Below are positions 7,466 to 16,863 of a DNA stretch of 23,926 nt, in pieces. Both the position numbers and the translations under genes were made by a program. The stretch covers positions 1 through 23,926 of the IMG/VR virus record IMGVR_UViG_3300032240_001835; one strand, written 5' to 3'. Numbering within the stretch: the first letter of the stretch is position 1; each line of letters starts with the position of its first letter. Under the pieces are notes generated by a model. It was not told the DNA's origin. It was given only the letters and a program-made list of their open reading frames with translations, and made no database searches. Source of the stretch: a virus.

Positions 7466-7931
7466 TTAATTCCTTCGGTATGTCATTTTCTTTTTCAAGA
7501 ACGTCTAACATATTATTTATTAGATGTTTTACATCTTCGTTTTTTTCTTCACCAAGTAATTTTACCACATCTTTTATGTGTTTATGATTAATTGCACTAT
7601 AAATTGAAAATTGTTCATAAAATGGTTTGTTCAGTATATCCATCTTTTCAATCAATTTTTCACATCTTACATAATATCCAACATTTTCTTCTTCTGTTGA
7701 ATTGTTTCTAAAATCCCTAAGAGATTTTACTTGTTCTTCTGTATAATCACCAATACCATAATGTGTAATATTATAAACAAAACAATTTTCTGCTCGGCTT
7801 AATAGAGTTGTTACACAATGTTCCTCATCACCATGTTCCAAACAATCGGAACAAGCTTCTTTTTGTGCAAAATATTCAGATACACTTATTCCCATATCAT
7901 TTATACAAGTTTTTCCAACATTTCTTAGCAT
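7446..7931 (-). CDS. Small acidic Cys-containing protein with CFI-box-like segment
   Basis: 161 residues if read from 7931, which overlaps the previous gene by 35 nt after a GGTGA box 9 nt upstream; a second ATG at 7895 starts one base after the upstream stop but lacks a good box, so the start is undecided. The product has Cys at 27, 30 and 39 (CSDCLEHGDEEHC), then NCFVYNITHYG...LRDFRN...NVGYYVRCEKL (residues 49-92). This second part has the spacing of CFI-box domains (CFI, YG, L-R-x-F-R, GYY), like the cassette at the end of the 1672-aa protein. The C-terminus is acidic and helical. Its end overlaps the next gene by 20 nt. I cannot name a function; a tail-assembly accessory or minor virion role is inferred from position. 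Confidence 0.65.
   Translation of the reverse strand: MLRNVGKTCINDMGISVSEYFAQKEACSDCLEHGDEEHCVTTLLSRAENCFVYNITHYGIGDYTEEQVKSLRDFRNNSTEEENVGYYVRCEKLIEKMDILNKPFYEQFSIYSAINHKHIKDVVKLLGEEKNEDVKHLINNMLDVLEKENDIPKELNDNDNY
7514..7521 (-). promoter_or_regulatory. Possible late promoter box upstream of the 554-aa gene
   Basis: Minus strand AATAAATA, 7 of 8 with TATAAATA, inside the end of the 161-aa gene and ~48 nt before the ATG at 7465. Spacing would allow a normal leader including the AAGGA box. Chance occurrence in AT-rich DNA is quite possible. Confidence 0.2.
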
Positions 7932-10900
7932 ACTTGGTTGTCACCAAGGCACCAACTGCCATCCATACTGTAATCCATACGAGTGAATTCGGTATAGACA
8001 ATGGATTAAATTTCTTACCCATGACCATATTGGTACCGTTGGTCCATGCCCAATTAGCATAAAGATTCATAAGTTTGTTGTCAGCACGTAATGCTGGTAC
8101 TAGTAATTTAGAACCAATCACTTGATAACCACGGCGGAAACATTCACCCAAAGTCTTATTGTGTAAATATTTTTCACACCATTGAATTAATGTGTCTTTT
8201 TGGTCTTGTTGCCAAATACCTTTATCTGTCAAAGCAGTAGCAATCACACAACATCCGCCACCACCACCTGATGACGCTGGCGCAGTTCTACTTTGATTTA
8301 GAATAACACTTTGTTTATCAATTATTGTGCTTGTATTTTTGGCTCCAACCACGGATGCTGAATAATTAACTTCCTGTGATTTAGTCACCAAACCTTGTGC
8401 GGTAAATTTAGCTTCGGCATATGACGTTTCTGTACCTTTAGCATAGAAGAAGTCGGATACACCTTGTGTAACTACTCGATTATCTAAACGGAAGATTCTT
8501 TCACCAGTATTGAAGTAATTGCCTGGTAAATAGAATATACCACAGATATTACCAATCTCATTGGTAATCAATGGACCAATCGAATAAGCATCACCAGTTA
8601 AATATGAAACATTTGTATCTAATGTAACTGTTTTTGTTGATGTGTTATAGGATTGTACTGTTGCTTTTGTTCCTTTTGCTATAGAAGAAATACCAGTTAT
8701 TGAACCTGAAACAAACCAGAAATCCATACCTGTATAGATATCAGTTGCAGATGCTTTGTTTGGATCCAATTTAACCGTATTTGTATTTGTTCCATTTTCT
8801 GTTGTTAAACCAGAATAGTGTGTTGTGGAATTAACTGTACCACTTACAGAACTAACTGATGCAACACCACTAGTATTAAATGTAGCGGTAACAGCAGTTG
8901 TGCCATATGTTGTTGTACCCATATCATTAATAACATATAAACGTACATTACCATTTGTATAAGTGTACACATCTGCGATGTAACCAGTTGGTACGAATAT
9001 AGAACTCTGTACATAACCAAGTACGTCACCAACATTAAATGTACCACTTACACCTGTTAATTCAATGATATTTGGTTTTCTAATCAAACGAGTAACACGT
9101 TTATCATCAAAGAAAGCGTTCACTTTTGTATTAAACAACAAACCTCTCGATTGGAATAAAATATGTTGTCCACGGATATAAGGTAGAATGCTTATATTTG
9201 TGATATAGTTTGCTGATTGATTGTATGATTGTGACCAATATCCTGTTGTATATTGGTTAGTTTTAACTGCTGTTGTGGTTGCAACAGTATAATTTGTTTC
9301 TTCTTCAACATAACTTGTTGTTTTCTCTGTACCAGGAATTGTTTTCCAGTCAGCAACAGATAATGTTGGATTGCCTTCTAATACATTATTTGTAGAAGAT
9401 GCTTGATACGTTTTTAAATTAGGGTCAATAAACAACAAACCAGGTTGTGCATTGTTATCTACCCAATTGTCCATCGGTGGAGTCAATAAAATTGTTCCGA
9501 CAGAACCAACAACAGCAAATGGATTAACTGAAATTGTACGACTTGCAAGCGGTTGAGATGCAATTTCTTCTTCAGTATACGCAAGAGTATATGATGGAGA
9601 TTGTCCAATTTGTGATGGAAAATAGTACAAAGTGTTAAGTGCTGCTGCTGATAGTTTACCAGAACCATATGTGTTCAACAACTGTTCATTAAATAATGGA
9701 TAATTTTTAACCAACAAAGCAGGCGACAAGTATTGTAACCGTGTGTTGATGGCAGCAGAGAAGTCTGGATTAAATGTGTCAGCAACAGAGAATGTTGAGA
9801 AATCATCAACCAAAAGACCATTTTTAAATCTGTTCAATCCATTTGCATCAGCAATTTGTAAATTTGTTGCTTTTTGTTCTAACAAATTCAAAGAAGCATA
9901 ATACTCCAAATTATTAACACGGGTTTGTAAATCTGTGATTTCACTAAATGCCCATCGTTTATGTGAAATTGGTTGTATGTTTACATTAGATTGTTGACCA
10001 GCAACTTCACCTGGAACATACGCTGTATATGGATCCAATGAAATATTAGCCAATAACAGAGAACCTTCTGGTGGTGTAGGTAAAGCAGGATTAATTGCTG
10101 GTTTACCTTCAATCAATTTAATCGTTTTGTCTTTACCGATAACCAAAACGTCTTTACGGCCCAAATAGTATTGATAATCAGATACAAAAGGAGTTAAATC
10201 TGCAGGCAGAAATAAACCAGAATTGTTTGTGCTTGTTGGTGTTACTTTGTATCTAAATGTAAAAGAACCTTGTGCATTCTTAACAGCAGGCCTAAAGTCC
10301 AAACAATCTTTTAAATCGTAATTTATACGATTTGTTGAGAAATATTTTGGACGCTCTGCAAAACCAACATTAGTATATGATTGTGCTGAGAAATAACCAT
10401 CGCCACCAGAATGTTGATAATAATTAAACAATATCCATAATGATTTTGGTATTGGTGCACCAGGTTTCAATGTAATAAAAGCGTGACCATAATAACTATC
10501 AGTTTGACCATTATTAAATACGAAATTACTTGTTACATCCATTGATGCAGTTGAATAAAAATTCACGTTTGGTGTGGCACCATTTGTATCAATAATCTTA
10601 ACGATATTTTTAACGTCAGAAACATAAAGTTTTTGTTGGTTACCATAATTTAATATGCCAGCAGCTGGAATCCAAACTTGGCCATTCGTTAAATCAACAT
10701 ATGTGTTATTAACAATACCATCTGGACCAGAATAACTTGCAACAGATGTGTTGGTTGTGATTAGTGTTTTTGTTTTTAATACAAAGTTTGTATCATTTGC
10801 ATTGGTTACACTCAATCGTGCATAGATGGTTGCAGCAAACGGCGCCAAATCTAAAGCAGTAAAGGTTACACCATTATTGTCAGAATCGACAACAACAGTT

Positions 10901-12915
10901 CTACCTACTGAAGTAAAATCTATAATTTCACCGGTAGAATTGTCAATGACCACCCAATTTTGTCTGATAGCATCAGCAGATTCTGTTGCACCTGTTCTAA
11001 TAAAATCAAATGTTCCTGTTGCTGATGGATCTATTTGTAAATATCGTTTAGAACCAGTTGAAAAAGAACCAAATGATTGTGCTCTGAATGCTTGGGTCGT
11101 TGTATAAGATGTATCGGTAACAGAAGCGACATATGGATTACCAATAGAACGAATTAGTTCAGGATTGTTAGTTGCAAATAGTTGTGTAGCACCTGATGAT
11201 ATATTGTTTATTTTACCCAAGGTACTCATAACAGCACTAGAAGTTAACACATAAGGTGTTCCTGCTGTTGATTGAACGATTGTTTCAAAATCTGATATAC
11301 CAAATCTTAGTGAGAAAGTATCACTTGCTTGTGGAGTTATATTGAAAGGTATATTTACAGTTGCTGTATGGGTTGAACCATTATAAGAAACGATTTGTCT
11401 TGTATCTCCAGCATCTACACCAGAATCGATAGTCAATGTCACACCTAAATATGCATCTGCAATATTTGAGAATTTTCCACCAGCTGTTGTAAATGTGATA
11501 GTATCCGATGTTGCAGCAGAAACTACACCACTCAAAACTTTATTTTGAACATCATACAGATGAGCTTTATAAGTGTAAGTTTGTGTATTTGCTGTGTTAC
11601 TTGATTGTACATAAGTTAAAGAACGTATGTAACCAGAACCAGCAACTGTTGAAGAATATGTGGTAGAATTGGATGTAATAATATTTGACGTTCCAACTGT
11701 GTGGAAATCTACCGCAGAACCTGTACTGATGTTGAAAAATCCACTATTCAAACCACGTAAATTATCAATGTAGAGATAATTACCATAATCAATAAAATTA
11801 CTATGATTTTGGACTAAATCGGTTGTTCTGGCTCTGTTAGCATTAATTCTGATTGTTGATTGATTTTCAGCACGATAACCTTCAACATAAGCAACACCTG
11901 GACCTATCGATAAAGTATACAAGTCTGGATTAAGTGAATTTGCACTAGGTGTAATCTTGAAATCGTTGACAATATAATCACCATTTGTTTCTTTTGTACG
12001 CTTGGCAAAATAATCATCAATTACAGAATAAACGGTATTATCAACTTGTTTAATAACATTACCTGCATCCAAACGAACCAATTCAATAAATTGGTCATCA
12101 TTACCCAATGTTAATGGTAATGTTGTTAGTGCCAAAGATATTTGATAACGGTCTGCACCTGGAGCCTGATAATTGGATGCACCAACAGCTGGATCCAATA
12201 ATGAATTATCATTAATATAATCAACAACCGTTTCGTTGATTTGCAAACCAACACGATATGTTGGTGTGTTATTGTATTTGTCTAAAATAATTGTATCATT
12301 TTGAACAGAAACAAAATGACCAATTGAATACTTAGTGTAAGTATTATCGGTATTAATTAATTGTGAATAACCATTGACGATATAGAAAATACCATCAGAT
12401 ATTGAAGCAACAGAAGATGAACCTACACCAGTTGAACCACCAGTTGATCCAATGATTGTGGCAGCAAAGTTTGAACCATCGACACAGGTAATAGTCATAG
12501 CATCAGTAAACTGCGTACCTGAAAGATATGTAACAATCAATGTTGGTGGATCACCAGCTTCAACATCTGTTCCTGTTGCTTCTGCTGTCTTAATAACTTT
12601 AGCTAAGATTGTACCAGTGGAATCTGTAATGATTCTGTTTAAAAAATCTTCTGCTGTGATATTTGCATTATCATATTGTTTGTTTAATTTCAAATAAAAA
12701 CAATTCAAGTTTGTGGTTATTTTGCCGCCACTTACAGGAGTATTTTGCTTGAAAATATTATCAGCAAAATTTGAAATTTGATTTTGTAAAATTGTCTGTG
12801 ATTGTGTTAGTTCTCTAGCCTGAACAGCACGACCTGGTTTAAACAATATGCGATGAAAATTCTTTGATGGGTCGAAATCATCGTAATATGGATCAACATT
12901 AAAATTCTGAGACAT
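7897..12915 (-). CDS. Giant DUF4815-type virion structural protein with C-terminal CFI-box-like cassette
   Basis: 1672 residues. The N-terminus (YYDDFDPSKNFHRILFKPGR, VQARELTQSQTILQNQ) is the hallmark of DUF4815-type structural proteins of T4-like and other phages. Further family-like parts are LKDCLDFRPAV (~870) and a helical WAFSEITDLQTRVNNLEYY (~990-1010). Around 1490-1540 (GIFYLPGNYFNTGERIFRLD) the sequence reaches the point where relatives continue into a DPxAQTF domain. Here it turns into five glycines (1550-1554), then CCVIATALTDKG, a GECFRRGYQVI segment, and a hydrophobic stretch ~1645-1660 (LVWITVWMAVGALVTT). The DPxAQTF part is encoded separately at 5801-7465. An AAAGGA box precedes the start. 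By position it replaces T4 gp9/gp10 in the outer baseplate (inference). Confidence 0.8.
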   Translation of the reverse strand: MSQNFNVDPYYDDFDPSKNFHRILFKPGRAVQARELTQSQTILQNQISNFADNIFKQNTPVSGGKITTNLNCFYLKLNKQYDNANITAEDFLNRIITDSTGTILAKVIKTAEATGTDVEAGDPPTLIVTYLSGTQFTDAMTITCVDGSNFAATIIGSTGGSTGVGSSSVASISDGIFYIVNGYSQLINTDNTYTKYSIGHFVSVQNDTIILDKYNNTPTYRVGLQINETVVDYINDNSLLDPAVGASNYQAPGADRYQISLALTTLPLTLGNDDQFIELVRLDAGNVIKQVDNTVYSVIDDYFAKRTKETNGDYIVNDFKITPSANSLNPDLYTLSIGPGVAYVEGYRAENQSTIRINANRARTTDLVQNHSNFIDYGNYLYIDNLRGLNSGFFNISTGSAVDFHTVGTSNIITSNSTTYSSTVAGSGYIRSLTYVQSSNTANTQTYTYKAHLYDVQNKVLSGVVSAATSDTITFTTAGGKFSNIADAYLGVTLTIDSGVDAGDTRQIVSYNGSTHTATVNIPFNITPQASDTFSLRFGISDFETIVQSTAGTPYVLTSSAVMSTLGKINNISSGATQLFATNNPELIRSIGNPYVASVTDTSYTTTQAFRAQSFGSFSTGSKRYLQIDPSATGTFDFIRTGATESADAIRQNWVVIDNSTGEIIDFTSVGRTVVVDSDNNGVTFTALDLAPFAATIYARLSVTNANDTNFVLKTKTLITTNTSVASYSGPDGIVNNTYVDLTNGQVWIPAAGILNYGNQQKLYVSDVKNIVKIIDTNGATPNVNFYSTASMDVTSNFVFNNGQTDSYYGHAFITLKPGAPIPKSLWILFNYYQHSGGDGYFSAQSYTNVGFAERPKYFSTNRINYDLKDCLDFRPAVKNAQGSFTFRYKVTPTSTNNSGLFLPADLTPFVSDYQYYLGRKDVLVIGKDKTIKLIEGKPAINPALPTPPEGSLLLANISLDPYTAYVPGEVAGQQSNVNIQPISHKRWAFSEITDLQTRVNNLEYYASLNLLEQKATNLQIADANGLNRFKNGLLVDDFSTFSVADTFNPDFSAAINTRLQYLSPALLVKNYPLFNEQLLNTYGSGKLSAAALNTLYYFPSQIGQSPSYTLAYTEEEIASQPLASRTISVNPFAVVGSVGTILLTPPMDNWVDNNAQPGLLFIDPNLKTYQASSTNNVLEGNPTLSVADWKTIPGTEKTTSYVEEETNYTVATTTAVKTNQYTTGYWSQSYNQSANYITNISILPYIRGQHILFQSRGLLFNTKVNAFFDDKRVTRLIRKPNIIELTGVSGTFNVGDVLGYVQSSIFVPTGYIADVYTYTNGNVRLYVINDMGTTTYGTTAVTATFNTSGVASVSSVSGTVNSTTHYSGLTTENGTNTNTVKLDPNKASATDIYTGMDFWFVSGSITGISSIAKGTKATVQSYNTSTKTVTLDTNVSYLTGDAYSIGPLITNEIGNICGIFYLPGNYFNTGERIFRLDNRVVTQGVSDFFYAKGTETSYAEAKFTAQGLVTKSQEVNYSASVVGAKNTSTIIDKQSVILNQSRTAPASSGGGGGCCVIATALTDKGIWQQDQKDTLIQWCEKYLHNKTLGECFRRGYQVIGSKLLVPALRADNKLMNLYANWAWTNGTNMVMGKKFNPLSIPNSLVWITVWMAVGALVTTKYAKKCWKNLYK

Positions 12916-12925
12916 TTTTTTCCTT

Positions 12926-14326
12926 TTAGTAACCTAATACCAGTCTAACTTGTTCTATACCGTCAGCACTTCTTTGTATTCCTGACCTATTTTCTACAAA
13001 AACAACATATCCTGATAGAGCAGAGAAATCTGGAGTGGTATAAAATAACAACGTTCTGTTTGTTTTTGGTATATTTCTTACAGGAGCATTCGTTATTGGT
13101 GTTCCTGCTGTATTTATTAGCCTCAAAACATTGCTTGATGTATCAAAACTCAAAACTGTTGCTGTGAATGTTGCATCATTAATATTATCGTTTGGTCCTT
13201 GGAAAACAGGTTCATCTTGTACATATGTTCCGAATCCAGCGGCAACAACAAAATCTGTACTTGTTCTGTAAATAGCACCGTTGGCTGGTAAAGAGAATGG
13301 AATACCATTGTTATCTGCTTCTAGTTTACGACCTCTTGTTGTTGGATTAATAACTATGCCAACTTGATGATAATCTATATCCGTTGGTATTACTCCACCC
13401 TCCGAACCAACGAATTCAGAAGTAAACATCACATGAGAACAACCCAGTTCTGATAAAGGATCAAAACCGTGGCCACCGACAGGTGAAGTAGGTGCAAAAG
13501 CCGCTGCGTTTGAACCAGTTGCTGATACAATTGTTACATTTGCATATGTGTAATCTCTACCTGGATTATCAACAATAATGTCACTTATAATTCCAGCATT
13601 TACGTTTGCGTTAGCCGATGCACCAGTTCCATCACCAGTAATTTTAATGGTGATTACGGAATTTGCTGGATCATAACCACTTCCACCATTAGTCACATTG
13701 ATAACATCCAAACTACCTGCGCCGGCTGAAGTTGATAAAGGATTAGGTGTATTGGCACCAACAGAAACTGGCATCCAATAGTTATCCATAAACTTTAACT
13801 TTAAACCGGTATCAATCGTGTAGATGTATTTCCATTTATAATTGTCTGTACCAGAGAATATGTTATTCGTTCCATATGTGCCTGGTTGAAAATATGGTTC
13901 TACGGTCGATGGTTCATCGTTGTTGTTCCAAAGACATTTGAAAACTTGGTCATATTTGTTTCGGACGTAAAACTTGTGTATGAGATATCCATTTTCATCC
14001 AATGCAATCATGTCAATTTCATCTTGGTAATGTTCATATACAGTACCGGATACCCAATCAGACCTTTCGATAACAGGTGAAATATCACTTGCAGATATCT
14101 TTTTGGCCACAAACATACTCTTTTGTACCTGTTTTATGTACTTAACATCAGCTTGTGGTTCCGAAGGATTATTGTCATCTTCCCAAGGAAGAACCTTAGA
14201 TAAGAAACAATATGTTGTACCCAAAGGAATTGTGTTATAAGGCGGAACTACAGCCTGAGGAGAATTATATATTAATTCTACCTGAGATATCTTTGCATTA
14301 GTTGTGAGTATGTTTTTATTTGCCAT
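12926..14326 (-). CDS. 8: Baseplate wedge protein gp8
   Basis: 466 residues (T4 gp8 has 334). Ordered matches to T4 gp8: VLPWEDDNNP (T4 SEPWSSNENE), SPVIERSDWVSGTVY (DAVIPRRDWGDTRY), QVFKCLWNN (LVYRCLD), NYKWKYIYTID (GYVWEYLFEIP), HQVGIVINPTTRGRK (RQISIITNPLEAKA), and a C-terminus with SGYVVFVENRSGIQRSADGI (SGEMIYMENRPPIIMAMDQT). The extra length comes mainly from residues ~200-290, which carry VTNGGSGYDPAN and a second half NPGRDYTYANVTI, the module also seen in gp6 and gp7. gp8 is a wedge dimer bound to gp7. The gap to gp7 is 17 nt and holds GATAAATA 4 nt before the ATG; there is no Shine-Dalgarno box. Confidence 0.9.
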   Translation of the reverse strand: MANKNILTTNAKISQVELIYNSPQAVVPPYNTIPLGTTYCFLSKVLPWEDDNNPSEPQADVKYIKQVQKSMFVAKKISASDISPVIERSDWVSGTVYEHYQDEIDMIALDENGYLIHKFYVRNKYDQVFKCLWNNNDEPSTVEPYFQPGTYGTNNIFSGTDNYKWKYIYTIDTGLKLKFMDNYWMPVSVGANTPNPLSTSAGAGSLDVINVTNGGSGYDPANSVITIKITGDGTGASANANVNAGIISDIIVDNPGRDYTYANVTIVSATGSNAAAFAPTSPVGGHGFDPLSELGCSHVMFTSEFVGSEGGVIPTDIDYHQVGIVINPTTRGRKLEADNNGIPFSLPANGAIYRTSTDFVVAAGFGTYVQDEPVFQGPNDNINDATFTATVLSFDTSSNVLRLINTAGTPITNAPVRNIPKTNRTLLFYTTPDFSALSGYVVFVENRSGIQRSADGIEQVRLVLGY

Positions 14327-14330
14327 GATT

Positions 14331-14338
14331 TATTTATC
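14331..14338 (-). promoter_or_regulatory. Late-promoter-like box at the gp8 start
   Basis: Minus strand GATAAATA, 7 of 8 with TATAAATA, ending 4 nt before the gp8 ATG, in the 17-nt gap after gp7. Same position relative to the start as the box at gp25, and again no Shine-Dalgarno box. Confidence 0.3.
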
Positions 14339-14343
14339 TGTGT

Positions 14344-16863
14344 TTAATCGAAGATACTATTTCCATAAATTACTACATTGGCCGCATAAGCAGTTAATGT
14401 ACCTGGAACAGTATCAAACCAATAATAATCTTTGAGTGTAATTGAACTTGTCAAAGAATTTGAACTTTCAATTTGTGATGTTACCACAACTCCATCATCG
14501 GTTGTGAAAGATATTGTTGTGTTTGGATATGATGTGTCAAGTATACCAACACCATTCATATCGTTGAATTCAATAATATTATTGTATCCAGTATTTCCGG
14601 AAGGAGACTGCATAGTTACATAAGAATTTACATCATCAGTATAATATGATAAAGGATATCCTTTACTTATATCTATATTACCAGCAAATGTGAAATCTGA
14701 ATATGATTTCAGAACATATCGGCCTAAAACTTTCATGCCGGTCGGATGTAATAAGTTTAACAACACATCACGGTATTTTGCAATTTCTTTCTCCACAGTA
14801 ATTTTGTATGTAAAATTATTGTAAGTTGTATCTTGTAGAACATCATATGAACTTGGATGTCCTTGTGTTGTTAGATATTGACCTTGGCTTATAACTAAAC
14901 CATTTAAGAAAGTGGCAGTTGCTTTTGCTGTGCCGTCACCATAATTCTTATATCCGTTTACAGTATATGATGCGTCATATTGTGTGTTTGCCATAGTCAT
15001 ATGAATATTGCGGTCAATATTCAATGGCAATGTTGGGTTAGGATTTGAATTGTAATTAAAAACTCTTAGATTGTATAATGACAATGCTGAGTTAATGTTA
15101 ACATTTAATGGTTTTATCGAATCAACTTTTGCCAAATATGTAGAATTATTTGTATTTGCACCTTGATAGATTACATCACCTTTTACAGGCAAATTATTTA
15201 ACGCAACATTCGCTACGACAATATCTTGTACCTTTAATGAAACATTAGGAGAAGTGACATAATCTTCACCTGCATTTAATATGTTAATCGTTGTAACTGA
15301 ACCTGTTCTATCTGTAACAAGAGAGAAAGTTGCTCCGTCACCTAAAATTCCTGGAACATAAAGACTGGCACCAGATGCTTGCACATTACTTGAGTTTACT
15401 GATACAGAAGGTAAATCTGCTGCTGAATATCCCATACCACCCAAAGGATAATCTGGAGTTGTACTTAACACATAAGCTACATTCGTGATAGCTCCGTTAG
15501 CATCAACTGTTTTTACATTTGCTCTTGCACCAAGACCATTACCACCAGAAAATACGATTACGTCATTAACTCGATAACCGTGACCACCATCAGTAATTTG
15601 TATTGGTCCTAATATACCAATAGAAGATAAAGAAATTACTGTATTAGTTGATAATGTAATTGCATTATCTGTTGTGAAGTTTGACTCTGCACTAACTTGA
15701 GGTATTTGTGATATACCTCCGCCACCATTAACAACAATTACAGAAGATAATGGATATGTTGTAAATGAGGTGAATGTAAAGGCATTGGCCAAAGTTGTAT
15801 TGGCATTTGAAGTTAAAACATTAGAAAAATGATAATTAGAATTTCCAATTTCAATGTCTTTCTTCAAACTTATAATATCGACTGGTATAAAAGCAACATT
15901 TGCTCTGTATCTATAATCAGGATTAAGTGAACCTACAAGAGCAATTGCACCTGGAGCATTAGTAATATTAATTGTTGTATTTGGTGATGCAGTATAACCA
16001 AATCCACCTTTGACAACAGAAATGCTTTTAATTGAACCTTTTGTAGTTTCACCTACTTCAGCCGTTGCACCGAGTCCAGATGTTGAATTTAGTCCATCAT
16101 ATACAACAACTGGATCTCCAGGTTGATACAATAGACCTCTATTTTTTGGATTAACGTTTATTTGACTGATTTGACCTACAATTTTTGCTCTGAGGGTTTG
16201 AGCACCAGAAGTTCCTTTAGGAACTATTTCACCATTTTTAAAATATACATCTTGATTGGCATTATCAACCACACGAACAAATTCACCAGATTGAAACAAT
16301 CTTCTAATATTTGAGATGAAAACTTCCATCTTTTTACCGACACGTACAGCATTTTCTACTGTTGCAATAGATTTGGTTGTTTCACCAAATAATCTATAAT
16401 TAGCAATATTCAAAAAATTTGAATCTTCTGATGCCAATTTTAATGACTTGGCAACATACCATACACCATCAGATGCTTTTAAAACGGCATCTTTTGTATA
16501 AAAAACATCAAAGTCGGAGTTATAAAGTATTCTAAAGAGAAACTTATATGATGCTGGTGTACCTTTAGTCTGATATAATTCTCTGGCAGTTCTTATCGCT
16601 TTCTGTTTATCAATTAATATATCTTGTGGAAAATATGGCAAAAAATCATTTGTAAAATAATCCAAAAATTCATCGGTCGTTGTATCAATATCTTTATAAC
16701 TTAAAAGATTCTTTGACCTTTCTGTTACCTTACCATTTTGTTCCATCCACTCATAGTAGGCAGTCAGAAATAAATTAAAATTCGCATAGTCAGGATTATC
16801 CCGAACGAATTCGGGTAACTGTGAATTAACTAATAACGATGTTTTTTGGTCGTTTGTTATCAT
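14344..16863 (-). CDS. 7: Baseplate wedge protein gp7-like, rearranged
   Basis: 839 residues (T4 gp7 has 1032). Two short segments match the C-terminal third of T4 gp7: residues ~90-121 with LYQTKGTPASYKFLFRILYN (T4 FYSTKGIEASYKFLFKVLYN), and ~693-716 with KYRDVLLNLLHPTGMKVLG (T4 WKSDVIRFVHPVGFGFIAI). The N-terminal ~700 residues of T4 gp7 have no counterpart; the match begins near the N-terminus here (PEFVRDNPDYANFNLFLTAY). Between the two matching segments lie ~570 residues, including several GG-x-GY beta-rich units (~285, ~376, ~427, ~475, ~531). gp7 initiates wedge assembly and binds gp10 and gp8 in T4. It overlaps gp6 by an ATGA and has no Shine-Dalgarno box. The call is firm from the motifs and from its place between gp6 and gp8. 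Confidence 0.85.
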   Translation of the reverse strand: MITNDQKTSLLVNSQLPEFVRDNPDYANFNLFLTAYYEWMEQNGKVTERSKNLLSYKDIDTTTDEFLDYFTNDFLPYFPQDILIDKQKAIRTARELYQTKGTPASYKFLFRILYNSDFDVFYTKDAVLKASDGVWYVAKSLKLASEDSNFLNIANYRLFGETTKSIATVENAVRVGKKMEVFISNIRRLFQSGEFVRVVDNANQDVYFKNGEIVPKGTSGAQTLRAKIVGQISQINVNPKNRGLLYQPGDPVVVYDGLNSTSGLGATAEVGETTKGSIKSISVVKGGFGYTASPNTTINITNAPGAIALVGSLNPDYRYRANVAFIPVDIISLKKDIEIGNSNYHFSNVLTSNANTTLANAFTFTSFTTYPLSSVIVVNGGGGISQIPQVSAESNFTTDNAITLSTNTVISLSSIGILGPIQITDGGHGYRVNDVIVFSGGNGLGARANVKTVDANGAITNVAYVLSTTPDYPLGGMGYSAADLPSVSVNSSNVQASGASLYVPGILGDGATFSLVTDRTGSVTTINILNAGEDYVTSPNVSLKVQDIVVANVALNNLPVKGDVIYQGANTNNSTYLAKVDSIKPLNVNINSALSLYNLRVFNYNSNPNPTLPLNIDRNIHMTMANTQYDASYTVNGYKNYGDGTAKATATFLNGLVISQGQYLTTQGHPSSYDVLQDTTYNNFTYKITVEKEIAKYRDVLLNLLHPTGMKVLGRYVLKSYSDFTFAGNIDISKGYPLSYYTDDVNSYVTMQSPSGNTGYNNIIEFNDMNGVGILDTSYPNTTISFTTDDGVVVTSQIESSNSLTSSITLKDYYWFDTVPGTLTAYAANVVIYGNSIFD

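Noticed and set aside
7815-7853. Cys cluster of the 161-aa protein as a zinc finger
   Set aside because: CxxC-x8-C gives only three well-placed cysteines and no clear fourth ligand arrangement; left as an observation.
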